From contig CAJULM010000027.1 of assembly GCA_910587285.1 (NCBI GenBank), forward strand, positions 1-37,676: a stretch of DNA of 37,676 nucleotides, read 5' to 3'. The notes beneath the pieces were generated by a model. It saw nothing but the letters and a program-made list of their open reading frames with translations, searched no databases and was not told the origin of the DNA. Shown here one piece after another: positions 25,726 through 33,021 of the stretch. A program made the position numbers and the translations under genes. Source of the DNA: an uncultured Oscillospiraceae bacterium. GTDB lineage: Bacteria; Bacillota; Clostridia; Oscillospirales; Oscillospiraceae. Each line of letters begins with the position of its first letter. Position 1 is the stretch's first letter.

Positions 25726-26419
25726 GCGCATCGGGACATGGTTCGTTCGGTTGCTTCCGCCTTTGCCCACGCGCACTCGCTTCACTGTCTTTTCCCCCAA
25801 AACCTGAACCCCTATTAGCGCGGCGTGAATACGACGACGCTACGCCTCGGCTGTAGACCTCCGGGCACACCTCCCGGATTTTTGCCCGGATGGCGCGCAG
25901 GTCGGCGAAGGTGTCCGGCTTCTTTGTGGGGTCCCGCAGCAAGAAAGCGGGGTGATAAATGGCGGTATAAAGCACGCCGTCCTTCTCCTGCCACTGACCG
26001 TGCTCCTTGGTGATTCGGTAGTTGGGCTTGATGAGCCTCAGCGCCGCGATGCGGCCCAGGCACACTACGATTTTCGGCTTAATCAGCTCCATCTGCTCCC
26101 ACAGATAGCCGATGCAGGCGTCCTGCTCGGTGTTCAACGGGTCCCGGTTTTGGGGCGGACGGCACTTGACGATATTGGTGATGTAGAAGTTCTCCTCCCG
26201 GCTCAGACCGACGAGAGACAGCATCTCGTCCAGCAGCTGCCCGCCCCGGCCCACAAAGGGCTCGCCCTGCAAATCCTCGTTCTCGCCAGGGCCCTCCCCG
26301 ATGAACATGACGCGGGCATTTCTCGGTCCTTTTCCGAACACTACATTGGTGCGGGTATCCGCCAGGGCGCAGCGCTGGCAGTTCAGGCACCGGCGCTCTA
26401 ATTCTACCCAGTCTGGCAT
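25646..26419 (-). CDS. Family-4 uracil-DNA glycosylase with extended C-terminus
   Basis: The enzyme removes uracil from DNA in base excision repair and carries a 4Fe-4S cluster. The 257-residue product has likely cluster cysteines Cys14 and Cys17 (CLNCQRC), Cys86 (VKCRPPQNRDP) and Cys102. It also has the catalytic motif GEGPGENEDLQGEPFVGRGGQLL (41-63) and the DNA-binding HPAFLLRDP (156-164). Family members usually end near residue 190. Here about 65 further residues, very rich in Arg/Ser/Pro (from SRGVASSYSRR onward), run through the intergenic repeat and 80 bases into the 3' end of the convergent ssb-like gene. The tail is probably an accident of a lost stop codon, not a domain. Start ATG 26419 follows GGAGGG. 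Confidence 0.9.
   Translation of the reverse strand: MPDWVELERRCLNCQRCALADTRTNVVFGKGPRNARVMFIGEGPGENEDLQGEPFVGRGGQLLDEMLSLVGLSREENFYITNIVKCRPPQNRDPLNTEQDACIGYLWEQMELIKPKIVVCLGRIAALRLIKPNYRITKEHGQWQEKDGVLYTAIYHPAFLLRDPTKKPDTFADLRAIRAKIREVCPEVYSRGVASSYSRRANRGSGFGGKDSEASARGQRRKQPNEPCPDALTMAPRDPADSSRRFHKRSAPPAHRR
25708..25830. repeat. Repeat-family fragment at the ssb/udg convergence
   Basis: GCGGAGCCATCGTGAGC (25711-25727), over the ssb stop codon, differs by one base from GCGGAGCCGTCGTGAGC in the grpE-dnaK repeat (20111-20127). On the minus strand GGGAAAAGACAGTGAAGCGAG resembles GGAAAAATGGACAGTGAGGGAG of its second copy. No T-rich terminator is seen here, although two genes converge. Confidence 0.5.
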
Positions 26420-26453
26420 GAACTCATCCCTCCAATCTTGTCGTTCTTTGGAG

Positions 26454-26462
26454 ATTATATCA
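26454..26462 (-). promoter_or_regulatory. Extended -10 promoter of the uracil-DNA glycosylase gene
   Basis: On the minus strand the perfect extended -10 TGATATAAT lies 35 bases upstream of the start codon. No good -35 is present, as is common for extended -10 promoters. Confidence 0.5.
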
Positions 26463-26505
26463 TAAACCTTCCGGATATACTATGGTAACTTTGGATTATT
26501 TTCAG

Positions 26506-26534
26506 TTGACAACGAGCCCCATTCAGTGTACAAT
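26506..26534 (+). promoter_or_regulatory. Promoter of the T-box aspS-gatCAB operon
   Basis: TTGACA (26506-26511), a 17-base spacer and TACAAT (26529-26534) predict a start near 26541 and a leader of about 300 bases that contains the T-box. Confidence 0.85.
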
Positions 26535-26540
26535 CCCTTC

Positions 26541-26830
26541 AACAAGATAATATTGACAACGGCATTGACGAAGACCGCCCCTCACGGCATCCGACAGAGA
26601 ACGCAGGCCACCGACTGAAAGCCTGCCCCGGAAAGACGAGATGGCACAACACTTCCGAGCCGGCGGTTTGAACCCCCGATGGGGCGTAGGACCGCCCGTT
26701 CTCCCCACGTTACCGGGGTTCGAAAGAGGTCCCTTGTTGGAGGGACAACGCGGGTGGTACCGCGGATTCATTGTGTTGATTCCGTCCCGGACTGTACATT
26801 TGTACAGTCCGGGACTTATTTTATTTTTAG
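26541..26830 (+). ncRNA. T-box riboswitch, probably tRNA-Asn responsive
   Basis: T-box leaders read the charging state of a tRNA. Uncharged tRNA pairs with the specifier codon and with the T-box bulge and stabilises an antiterminator. The T-box core is GCGGGTGGTACCGCGG (26750-26765), with the UGGN bulge as UGGU. Stem I has its distal hairpin GCAGGC...GCCTGC (about 26613-26636) preceded by an AGAGA segment. Pairing of GAAG with CTTC and GCC with GGC leaves a specifier loop ACAACA holding AAC (26648-26650) followed by A, an Asn codon. Further hairpins (GGCGGT...ACCGCC and others) precede the T-box. Bulge base U would pair only by wobble with G73 of tRNA-Asn, so the specifier call is less certain than the T-box itself. 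Confidence 0.9.
26784..26830 (+). terminator. Conditional terminator of the T-box leader
   Basis: A 14-bp perfect stem (26784-26797/26802-26815) with loop ATTT is followed by TTATTTTATTTTT. It ends 13 bases before the aspS start, and its 5' side competes with the antiterminator that contains the T-box. Confidence 0.93.
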
Positions 26831-26842
26831 GAGTGAATGGTT

Positions 26843-28162
26843 ATGAAGTTCGTCACCGGCGCAAGCATCAAAACGATCACCTGGCAAGACCTTATGGGAG
26901 GCGGGCGGAATAACCGGCCCGTCACCGTCCACGGCGCGGTTCAGCTGCTGCGGGATATGGGGGGCGTGGCCTTCCTCACCCTGCGCATGGCACGGGGAAC
27001 CATCCAATGCGTCTGTCCCCGGTCCATGCTGCCTCCGGGGCTGTGCCCAGAGAGCTGCGTAGAGCTGTCTGGCGCGGCGCGGGAGGAGCCCCGCGCCCCC
27101 GGCGGGCTTGAGATCGCCGTGGACGGCCTCACGGTGCTCTCCCGGCCCGCTGCCCCGCCCCCTATCCCCCTGGGTAAAAAGAGATTGGAGCTCAACCTTG
27201 ACACCGAGCTCACCCTGCGCCCCATCGCGCTGCGGCACAGGAGAGAACGGGCGGTGTTCAAAATCCAGGAGGGGCTGGCGCGCGCCTTCCGAGACTATCT
27301 CACCGGTGAGAACTTCACCGAGGTGCACACCCCCAAAATCGTCCACGCAGGCGCCGAGGGAGGCTCCAACATCTTCAAGCTGGACTACTTTGGCAAAAAG
27401 GCGTATCTGGCTCAATCTCCTCAGTTCTACAAGCAGACCATGGTGGGCGCCTATGAGCGGGTGTTTGAGGTGGGTCCTGTGTTCCGGGCGGAAAAGCACG
27501 CCACCCCCCGTCACCTGAACGAATACACCGGGCTGGACTTGGAGATGGGGTATATCCGCTCGTTTTATGATATCATGGAGGTGGAGGCGGGCTATCTGCG
27601 GCACGCCATAGACCTGTTGGGCCGGGCGTATGGCCCGGAGCTGGAGCTGTTGGGCGTGGAGCTTCCCGCTGTGGATCGCATTCCCTGCCTGCGCTTTGAC
27701 GATGCCAAACGGCTGGCGGCGGAAACATACGGCTATCAGATTCGGGACCCCTACGACTTGGAGCCGGAGGAGGAAGCCCACATCGGGCGGTATGCCAAGG
27801 AGAAATACGGCAGCGATTTTGTATTCATCACCCACTACCCCTCCAAAAAGCGGCCTTTCTACGCTATGGACGACCCAGACGACCCCAGATACACCCTGTC
27901 CTTCGACCTGCTATTCCGAGGAATGGAGGTGACCACAGGGGGCCAGCGCATTCATGATTACGGGGATCAGCTCGCCAAGATGGAGGCCCGCGGCATGGAC
28001 CCGGCGGAATTCGAAAGCTATCTCATGATCCACAAGCACGGTATGCCGCCCCACGGCGGGCTGGGCATCGGCCTGGAACGGCTCACCATGAAGCTTTGTG
28101 CATTGGAGAACGTCCGATATGCCAGCCTGTTCCCCAGGGACAGAAGCCGGCTGGAACCTTGA
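26843..28162 (+). CDS. aspS: Archaeal-type aspartyl-tRNA synthetase, probably non-discriminating
   Basis: This class II synthetase charges tRNA with aspartate. At 439 residues it lacks the large insertion of the ~590-residue bacterial AspRS and follows the archaeal/eukaryotic plan: an N-terminal OB anticodon domain (about 1-100), motif 1 near FTEVHTPKIVHAGAEGGSNIF, motif 2 FRAEKHATPRHLNEYTGLDLEMG and motif 3 GGLGIGLERLTMKL. GLDLEM in motif 2 favours AspRS over the related AsnRS. Because gatCAB follows and the T-box appears to read Asn, I infer that it also charges tRNA-Asn with Asp, to be amidated by GatCAB. ATG 26843 lies 9 bases after AGGAG; ATG 26837 is too close to it. Confidence 0.9.
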   Translation: MKFVTGASIKTITWQDLMGGGRNNRPVTVHGAVQLLRDMGGVAFLTLRMARGTIQCVCPRSMLPPGLCPESCVELSGAAREEPRAPGGLEIAVDGLTVLSRPAAPPPIPLGKKRLELNLDTELTLRPIALRHRRERAVFKIQEGLARAFRDYLTGENFTEVHTPKIVHAGAEGGSNIFKLDYFGKKAYLAQSPQFYKQTMVGAYERVFEVGPVFRAEKHATPRHLNEYTGLDLEMGYIRSFYDIMEVEAGYLRHAIDLLGRAYGPELELLGVELPAVDRIPCLRFDDAKRLAAETYGYQIRDPYDLEPEEEAHIGRYAKEKYGSDFVFITHYPSKKRPFYAMDDPDDPRYTLSFDLLFRGMEVTTGGQRIHDYGDQLAKMEARGMDPAEFESYLMIHKHGMPPHGGLGIGLERLTMKLCALENVRYASLFPRDRSRLEP

Positions 28163-28177
28163 AAGGAGGAATTTGAT

Positions 28178-28462
28178 ATGATCGATACGGAACTGATAGA
28201 CTATATCGCCGGCTTGTCCCGTCTGGAGCTGGACGCCGGAGAAAGACAGGTTATGACCACACAATTAGAGCAGATCATCGCCTATATGGACGTGCTCAAT
28301 CAGCTGGACACAGCGGGCGTGGAGCCCATGAGCCACGTGTTCCCAGTGAAGAATGTACTGCGGGAGGACGAGGTTATGCCATCGCAGGTCCGGTACGAGC
28401 TGTTGGCCGGCTCGCCCGCAGGAGACAAAGAGGCGTTTTTGGTCCCAAAAGCGGTGGAGTAA
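28178..28462 (+). CDS. gatC: Asp/Glu-tRNA amidotransferase subunit C
   Basis: GatC is the small linker subunit that stabilises GatA against GatB. The 94-residue product has the N-terminal helices LIDYIAGLSRLELDAGERQVMTTQLEQIIAYMDVLNQLDTAGVEP and the following SHVFPVKNVLREDEV, which match the family exactly in length and order. It starts 15 bases after aspS with a GAAAGGAGG site, and gatA follows after 13 bases. Confidence 0.95.
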   Translation: MIDTELIDYIAGLSRLELDAGERQVMTTQLEQIIAYMDVLNQLDTAGVEPMSHVFPVKNVLREDEVMPSQVRYELLAGSPAGDKEAFLVPKAVE

Positions 28463-28475
28463 AGGAGGGTACGGC

Positions 28476-29942
28476 ATGGAATTGAGAGAATTCACCGCCC
28501 TGGAGCTGGGCGCAGCCATCAAAAAAGGCGAGACATCCGTTCCGGAGGCCACCCAAGCGGCTTTGGACCGTATTTCCACCCAGGACAAAGCCCTCAACGC
28601 CTTTATCACCATCGCCGGGGAGCAGGCGCTGGACCGGGCCAAGGCATTGCAGACCGGGGTCAAAGGCGCTGACAGCCCGCTGTACGGCGTGCCCATGGCC
28701 ATCAAGGACAATATCTGCACCTGTGGGATGAAGACCTCCTGTGCCTCCAAAATCCTGGGGGACTTCACGCCTCCCTATGACGCCACCGTAGTGGAAAAGC
28801 TGACAGAAGCGGGCGCGGTGTCCCTGGGCAAGCTGAACATGGACGAGTTTGCCATGGGCTCCACCTCGGAGACCTCCTTCTACGCTCCGGTGAAAAACCC
28901 CTGGGATTTGAGCCGCGTCCCCGGCGGCTCCTCCGGCGGCGGGGCGGCGGCAGTGGCTGCGGGAATGGGGTGGTACGCCATCGGGTCCGATACCGGCGGA
29001 TCCATTCGCCAGCCCGCCTCCTTCTGCGGCGTCACCGGCATCAAGCCCACCTACGGCACAGTGAGCCGCTATGGGCTGGTGGCCTATGCCTCCTCTTTGG
29101 ACCAAATCGGCCCCCTATGCCGGGACGCGGCGGACTGCGCCGCCGTGCTGGATACGCTCATGGGCCGAGACCCTCGGGACGCCACCAGTCTGGACGGCCC
29201 CTATGGCCGCCTGCTGGAAACGCTCACCGGGGACGTGCGGGGGCTGAAAATCGGCCTGCCCTCGGAATGCTTCGGGGAGGGGCTGGACAGGGAGGTCAAA
29301 TCCGCCGTACTGACCATGGCGGATGCGCTGAAAAGCCGGGGAGCAGAAGTCATGGAGCTGTCCTTCCCCGTGATAGAGTACGCGGTGCCCGCCTACTATA
29401 TCATCGCCGCCGCCGAGGCCTCCTCCAACCTGTCCCGGTTCGACGGGGTAAAGTACGGCTGGCGGGCTCCGCAGTACGACGGATTGGAGGACCTGTACCG
29501 CAAAACCCGCACTCAGGGCTTCGGCGCGGAGGTAAAGCGCAGGGTCCTGCTGGGAACGTTTGTGCTGTCCTCGGGGTATTATGACGCCTATTATCAAAAG
29601 GCATTACAGGTGAAGGCAGTCATCAAAAACGCCTTCGACCAGGCTTTTCGTCTGTGCGACCTCCTTCTCACCCCCACCGCCCCAACCACCGCCCCCAAAC
29701 TGGCCGCCAGCCTGGGGGACCCACTGCAAATGTACTTGAGCGACATCAACACCGTATCGGCCAACCTGGCGGGGCTGCCGGCGCTGTCCATGCCCTGTGG
29801 TTTTGACGCCCAGGGTCTGCCCATCGGGGCCCAGCTCATCGCCCCTCATTTTGGGGAAGGAACCCTGCTCAACACCGCCCACGCCTTCCAGCTGGATACC
29901 AACTGGCACAGACTCACGCCGAGGGGAGGAAAAACCATATGA
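28476..29942 (+). CDS. gatA: Asp/Glu-tRNA amidotransferase subunit A
   Basis: GatA is the amidase that releases ammonia from glutamine for transfer to Asp- or Glu-tRNA. The 488-residue product has the amidase-signature catalytic triad: Lys77 in VPMAIKDNI, Ser152 in VPGGSSGGGAAAVAAG and Ser176 in GSDTGGSIRQPASFCG. Other hallmarks are GVTGIKPTYGTVSRYGLVAYASSLDQIGP and the C-terminal NLAGLPALSMPCGFDAQGLPIGAQLIAPHFGEGTLL. The start has AAAGGAGGG 6 bases upstream, and the stop overlaps gatB by 4 bases (ATGA). Confidence 0.97.
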   Translation: MELREFTALELGAAIKKGETSVPEATQAALDRISTQDKALNAFITIAGEQALDRAKALQTGVKGADSPLYGVPMAIKDNICTCGMKTSCASKILGDFTPPYDATVVEKLTEAGAVSLGKLNMDEFAMGSTSETSFYAPVKNPWDLSRVPGGSSGGGAAAVAAGMGWYAIGSDTGGSIRQPASFCGVTGIKPTYGTVSRYGLVAYASSLDQIGPLCRDAADCAAVLDTLMGRDPRDATSLDGPYGRLLETLTGDVRGLKIGLPSECFGEGLDREVKSAVLTMADALKSRGAEVMELSFPVIEYAVPAYYIIAAAEASSNLSRFDGVKYGWRAPQYDGLEDLYRKTRTQGFGAEVKRRVLLGTFVLSSGYYDAYYQKALQVKAVIKNAFDQAFRLCDLLLTPTAPTTAPKLAASLGDPLQMYLSDINTVSANLAGLPALSMPCGFDAQGLPIGAQLIAPHFGEGTLLNTAHAFQLDTNWHRLTPRGGKTI

Positions 29943-31369
29943 CCTGGGAAATTGTGATCGGCCTGGAGACCCATGTGGAGCTGGCCACCAAAACCAAAAT
30001 TTTCTGCGCCTGTACCACCGCTTTTGGCGGTCCGCCTAATACCCACTGCTGTCCTGTGTGCACCGGAATGCCGGGAGCTCTGCCTGTGCTCAACAAAAAG
30101 GTGCTGGAATTCGCCGTCAAGGCCGGGCTGGCCCTGAACTGCTCCATCACTCAGCACAGCAGATTTGACCGAAAAAACTACTTCTATCCCGATCTGCCCA
30201 AGGCGTATCAGATTTCCCAGCTCTACCTGCCCATCGCCCGGGATGGGGCCGTGTCCATTCACACCGGAGCGGAGAATAAGACTGTCCGAATCCATGAGCT
30301 GCACATGGAGGAGGACGCAGGCAAGCTGATCCACGACCCCTGGCTGGATCAGACCCGAGCGGACTACAACCGCTGCGGGGTGCCCCTCATTGAGATCGTC
30401 ACCGAGCCGGATTTTCGTACCGCATACGAGGTGGTCGCCTATTTAGAAAAGTTGAAGGAGACGCTCCAATACCTGGGCGTGTCCGACTGCAAAATGCAGG
30501 AGGGGTCGCTGCGGTGCGATGTGAACCTGTCTGTGCGGCCCATGGGCAGTATGGAGCTGGGCACCCGCACGGAGATGAAAAACCTAAACTCCTTTAAATC
30601 CATCGTCCGGGCCATCGACTACGAGGCCAAGCGGCAGATTGAGCTGATTGAGGAGGGAAAGCGGGTGATCCAGGAAACCCGCCGCTGGGACGAGAACAAG
30701 GACGCCACCTACGCCATGCGCTCCAAGGAAAACGCCCAGGACTACCGCTACTTCCCTGAACCCGACCTGCCCCCCGTCGAACTGTCCCAGAACGATTTGG
30801 ATGAGCTGCGCGCCACCCAGCCCGAGCTGGCGGAGGCCAAACGGGCCCGGTACCAGCGGGACTACAGCTTGCCCCTCTACGACTGCCAGATGCTCACGTC
30901 GGACAAGGCCCTGGCGGCATTTTTCGAACGGCTGGTAGCGCTGGGCACGCCTCCCAAGCAGGGGGCCAACTGGATCATGGGAGAAGTGCTGGGGGCGCTG
31001 TCCCAGCGCGCCATGGAGGCCAAGGATATGGCGCTCACCGCCCCCACCCTGGCCCGGCTCATCGCCCTTGTGGATGAGGGGCGGCTCAACCGCAACACCG
31101 CCGTCAAGGTATTTGAGGCGGTATTTGACACGGACCAGGATGTAGACGAATATGTAACGGCCCACAATTTGGAGCAAGTCAATGACAGCCGGCTGGTATT
31201 GGAAGCCTGCGTTAAGGTGCTGCAAGCTCATCCTCAATCGGTATCTGATTACCGGAGCGGCAAGGAAAAGGCCTTCGGTTTCATGGTGGGGCAGGCCATG
31301 AGGGAGCTCAAGGGCAAAGCCAATCCTCAGACCGTAAATGCAGCCCTGCGAGAGCTGCTGGAGACATAG
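29939..31369 (+). CDS. gatB: Asp/Glu-tRNA amidotransferase subunit B
   Basis: GatB phosphorylates the Asp or Glu on mischarged tRNA and adds ammonia from GatA. The 476-residue product starts WEIVIGLETHVELATKTKIFCAC and has the zinc/Mg region with HCCPVCTGMPGALPVLN, RKNYFYPDLPKAYQISQ, LHMEEDAGKLIH, RCGVPLIEIVTEPD and EMKNLNSFKSIVRAIDYEAKRQ. A C-terminal helical and YqeY-like tail binds tRNA. It is complete and is the last gene of the T-box operon. The same enzyme probably also forms Gln-tRNA-Gln. Confidence 0.97.
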   Translation: MTWEIVIGLETHVELATKTKIFCACTTAFGGPPNTHCCPVCTGMPGALPVLNKKVLEFAVKAGLALNCSITQHSRFDRKNYFYPDLPKAYQISQLYLPIARDGAVSIHTGAENKTVRIHELHMEEDAGKLIHDPWLDQTRADYNRCGVPLIEIVTEPDFRTAYEVVAYLEKLKETLQYLGVSDCKMQEGSLRCDVNLSVRPMGSMELGTRTEMKNLNSFKSIVRAIDYEAKRQIELIEEGKRVIQETRRWDENKDATYAMRSKENAQDYRYFPEPDLPPVELSQNDLDELRATQPELAEAKRARYQRDYSLPLYDCQMLTSDKALAAFFERLVALGTPPKQGANWIMGEVLGALSQRAMEAKDMALTAPTLARLIALVDEGRLNRNTAVKVFEAVFDTDQDVDEYVTAHNLEQVNDSRLVLEACVKVLQAHPQSVSDYRSGKEKAFGFMVGQAMRELKGKANPQTVNAALRELLET

Positions 31370-31375
31370 AAAACC

Positions 31376-31408
31376 GGGCTGGGCAGCCGCACTGCGGCCG
31401 CTCAGCCC
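31376..31408 (+). terminator. Imperfect hairpin after gatB
   Basis: GGGCTG (31376-31381) pairs with CAGCCC (31403-31408) and GCCGC (31386-31390) with GCGGC (31394-31398), with an internal mismatch. No T-tract follows, so it is a weak or Rho-assisted terminator at best. Confidence 0.45.
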
Positions 31409-31463
31409 TCCAGCATTTGACCACTGCCGTCAAAAAAAGACGGAAAGAGCTCCAAAACAGGGC

Positions 31464-31492
31464 TTGACAGAAGGAGCTCGCTGTGCTAATAT
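31464..31492 (+). promoter_or_regulatory. Promoter of the tRNA cluster
   Basis: TTGACA (31464-31469), a 17-base spacer and TAATAT (31487-31492) predict a start about 10 bases before the mature tRNA-Leu 5' end. This is the strongest plus-strand promoter near the tRNAs. Confidence 0.85.
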
Positions 31493-31508
31493 AAGGAAGC
31501 GTCAGTAA

Positions 31509-31595
31509 GCCGGAGTGGCGGAATTGGCAGACGCCCGGGACTTAAAATCCCGTGGGAGAAATCCCGTGCCGGTTCGACCCCGGTCTCCGGCACCA
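31509..31595 (+). tRNA. tRNA-Leu (anticodon TAA)
   Basis: The acceptor stem GCCGGAG (31509-31515) pairs with CTCCGGC (31585-31591), followed by discriminator A and an encoded CCA. The anticodon stem CGGGA/TCCCG encloses CTTAAAA, so the anticodon is TAA. A class II variable arm (about GTGGGAGAAATCCCGT) and the T-arm GGTTCGACC complete an 87-base tRNA-Leu. Confidence 0.97.
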
Positions 31596-31602
31596 AAATT
31601 AT

Positions 31603-31738
31603 ATCGCGGGGTGGAGCAGTCTGGTAGCTCATCGGGCTCATAACTAAGAGAGCCACCAGGCCCCCAGTTCGATTCTGGGAACCGCGAAAACTGAACATCG
31701 CGGGGTGGAGCAGTCTGGTAGCTCATCGGGCTCATAAC
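31603..31738 (+). repeat. 42-bp direct repeat of the initiator tRNA 5' half
   Basis: Bases 31603-31644 and 31697-31738 are identical and lie 94 bases apart. Each includes two bases of flank and the tRNA-fMet sequence from position 1 to just past the anticodon. The identity stops abruptly in the anticodon stem. Confidence 0.95.
31605..31687 (+). pseudogene. Chimeric tRNA-fMet pseudogene
   Basis: The first 40 bases are identical to the 5' half of the intact initiator tRNA at 31699, through the anticodon CAT. After CATAAC the sequence switches to a different 3' part that still has a T-arm (CCCAG TTCGATT CTGGG, 31665-31679-region) and AACCGCG, which can pair with five of the seven acceptor positions of CGCGGGG. 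The anticodon stem no longer pairs (TCGGG against CTAAG), two acceptor pairs are lost, and AAA replaces CCA. I read this as a non-functional fusion of two tRNA-like halves, possibly a recombination scar. Transcription from the upstream promoter would pass through it. Confidence 0.8.
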
Positions 31739-31775
31739 CCGAAGGTCGTCGGTTCAAATCCGGCCCCCGCAACCA
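31699..31775 (+). tRNA. Initiator tRNA-fMet (anticodon CAT)
   Basis: The acceptor strand CGCGGGG (31699-31705) faces CCCCGCA (31765-31771), giving the C1-A72 mismatch that marks initiator tRNA. The anticodon stem TCGGG/CCCGA has the three G-C pairs needed for the P site around CTCATAA. Discriminator A and CCA (31773-31775) are encoded. All arms are intact in 77 bases. Confidence 0.97.
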
Positions 31776-31780
31776 AAGTG

Positions 31781-31842
31781 ATGTGTGGTCGATTTTTTGG
31801 AATGCTGATTAGCATTTCAAAGTCGGCCACACATTATTTTTT
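31781..31842 (+). terminator. Hairpin terminator after the tRNAs, at the IS boundary
   Basis: ATGTGTGG (31781-31788) pairs with CCACACAT (31827-31834). The middle pairs with wobble, and the tip is AATGCT GATT AGCATT; TATTTTTT follows. It ends tRNA transcription. The stop codon of the convergent transposase gene lies in the right arm and T-tract, so the hairpin may belong to the IS end. Confidence 0.8.
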
Positions 31843-33021
31843 GCACGCAAAAGGAACGCAGTCGGTAGAAATGCTGACTGCGCTTTGATTTTTGAAGTAT
31901 GTCTCTTCTGCTTCGACCGGGGTTTGATTGCCGATGCTGCTGTGTGGCCTTTTATGATTGTAGAACTCAAGATATTCTTTTAAGGATGCAGCCAGGTCAG
32001 ATATGCCATGATAGCGGTAGCGGTGAATCTCTTCCACTTTCAAACTCGCAAAGAAGGATTCCATAGGAGCGTTGTCATATGGGACACCAGGAGTGGAAAA
32101 GGATTGCGTTACACCGTAGTTATGTAGCAGGTTTCGAAATTGACGACCTGTGTACTGCCCTCCTTGATCGCTGTGAAATAGCAAATCTTTGGGGGCATCT
32201 CGGGCAGCAAAGGCATCCTGGAACGTATGGCAAACTAACTCCGCATTTTTCTGTGTATCAAGGCGTGCTGCAATTATCTTTCGGGCAAATAGATCCAGGA
32301 TGACACACAGACAACACTTTCCCGAATCTGTCTTGATATCTGTGATATCGCCAAGCCATACCATATTGGGCCGTGGTGGCAAAAACTTTCTATTCAGCAG
32401 ATTTGTACATTTTCTATTCCATGTAAAGCCGGAACCACTTTTCTTCTCCAGTGGTGCATAGCGTGGATCAATTTCACGGAGCAGTTTCAATACCTTCTTT
32501 TTGCAGACGATAAAACCCTGTTCTATCAGCTGCTGCCGAATGCGTTCAGCTCCGATTCGCTTGGGGTTTGCCTCACAGATTTTTTGAATCGCTGGCCGGA
32601 GCTCCAGGTCGCGCTTTTCATAGGAGGTCAGTTCTGGTCTACGGAATGCGTAGTAATAAAGGTTCGACTTACGAATTCTCAGTGTGCGGCAAACCTGATT
32701 GGGGCCATAATGGAGCAGCACACGCTGTGCACAAGATATGCGTGCTATTTCTGGAATTGCCTTTACAGTGTGCTCATTTTGCAGTAACAAAAGTTCTGTG
32801 TGCTTTTGTGTAAAAGCATTTCTTAATTGAGCATTTCTTCGATGTACTGTCTTCAAATCCATGGTGCCTACCTGAAAATATTGCAAGTCAAGCTGTTTGA
32901 ACCATGCGCTTAGAGATTTATCTGTAACACCAGACATTTCGGAGAGTTCTGTCAATGTGAAGCCGCTGCAATGCTTTTCATATAACTGCCACTTATAGGC
33001 ATCATCATAGAATTTTGACAT
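31834..33021 (-). CDS. IS3-family transposase OrfB (DDE)
   Basis: The 395-residue product is an rve-type integrase/transposase. The N-terminus has a helix-turn-helix (GFTLTELSEMSGVTDKSLSAWFKQL, 20-44) and a linker. An HTH_21-like segment follows (RPAIQKICEANPKRIGAERIRQQLIEQGF, 142-170), then the catalytic core with Asp225 (VWLGDITDIK), Asp285 (LFHSDQGGQY) and Glu321 (MESFFASLK), spaced D-59-D-35-E. The C-terminus has NHKRPHSSIGNQTPVEAE, typical of IS3. It overlaps orfA by 17 bases in another frame and has its own GGAGGGAG site, so it seems to start independently rather than only by frameshifting. The stop lies in the terminator hairpin beside the tRNAs. Confidence 0.92.
   Translation of the reverse strand: MSKFYDDAYKWQLYEKHCSGFTLTELSEMSGVTDKSLSAWFKQLDLQYFQVGTMDLKTVHRRNAQLRNAFTQKHTELLLLQNEHTVKAIPEIARISCAQRVLLHYGPNQVCRTLRIRKSNLYYYAFRRPELTSYEKRDLELRPAIQKICEANPKRIGAERIRQQLIEQGFIVCKKKVLKLLREIDPRYAPLEKKSGSGFTWNRKCTNLLNRKFLPPRPNMVWLGDITDIKTDSGKCCLCVILDLFARKIIAARLDTQKNAELVCHTFQDAFAARDAPKDLLFHSDQGGQYTGRQFRNLLHNYGVTQSFSTPGVPYDNAPMESFFASLKVEEIHRYRYHGISDLAASLKEYLEFYNHKRPHSSIGNQTPVEAEETYFKNQSAVSISTDCVPFACKK

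Noticed and set aside
31605..31687. The chimeric sequence as a functional third tRNA
   Set aside because: The anticodon stem does not pair, two acceptor pairs are lost, and the CCA of its neighbours is missing.
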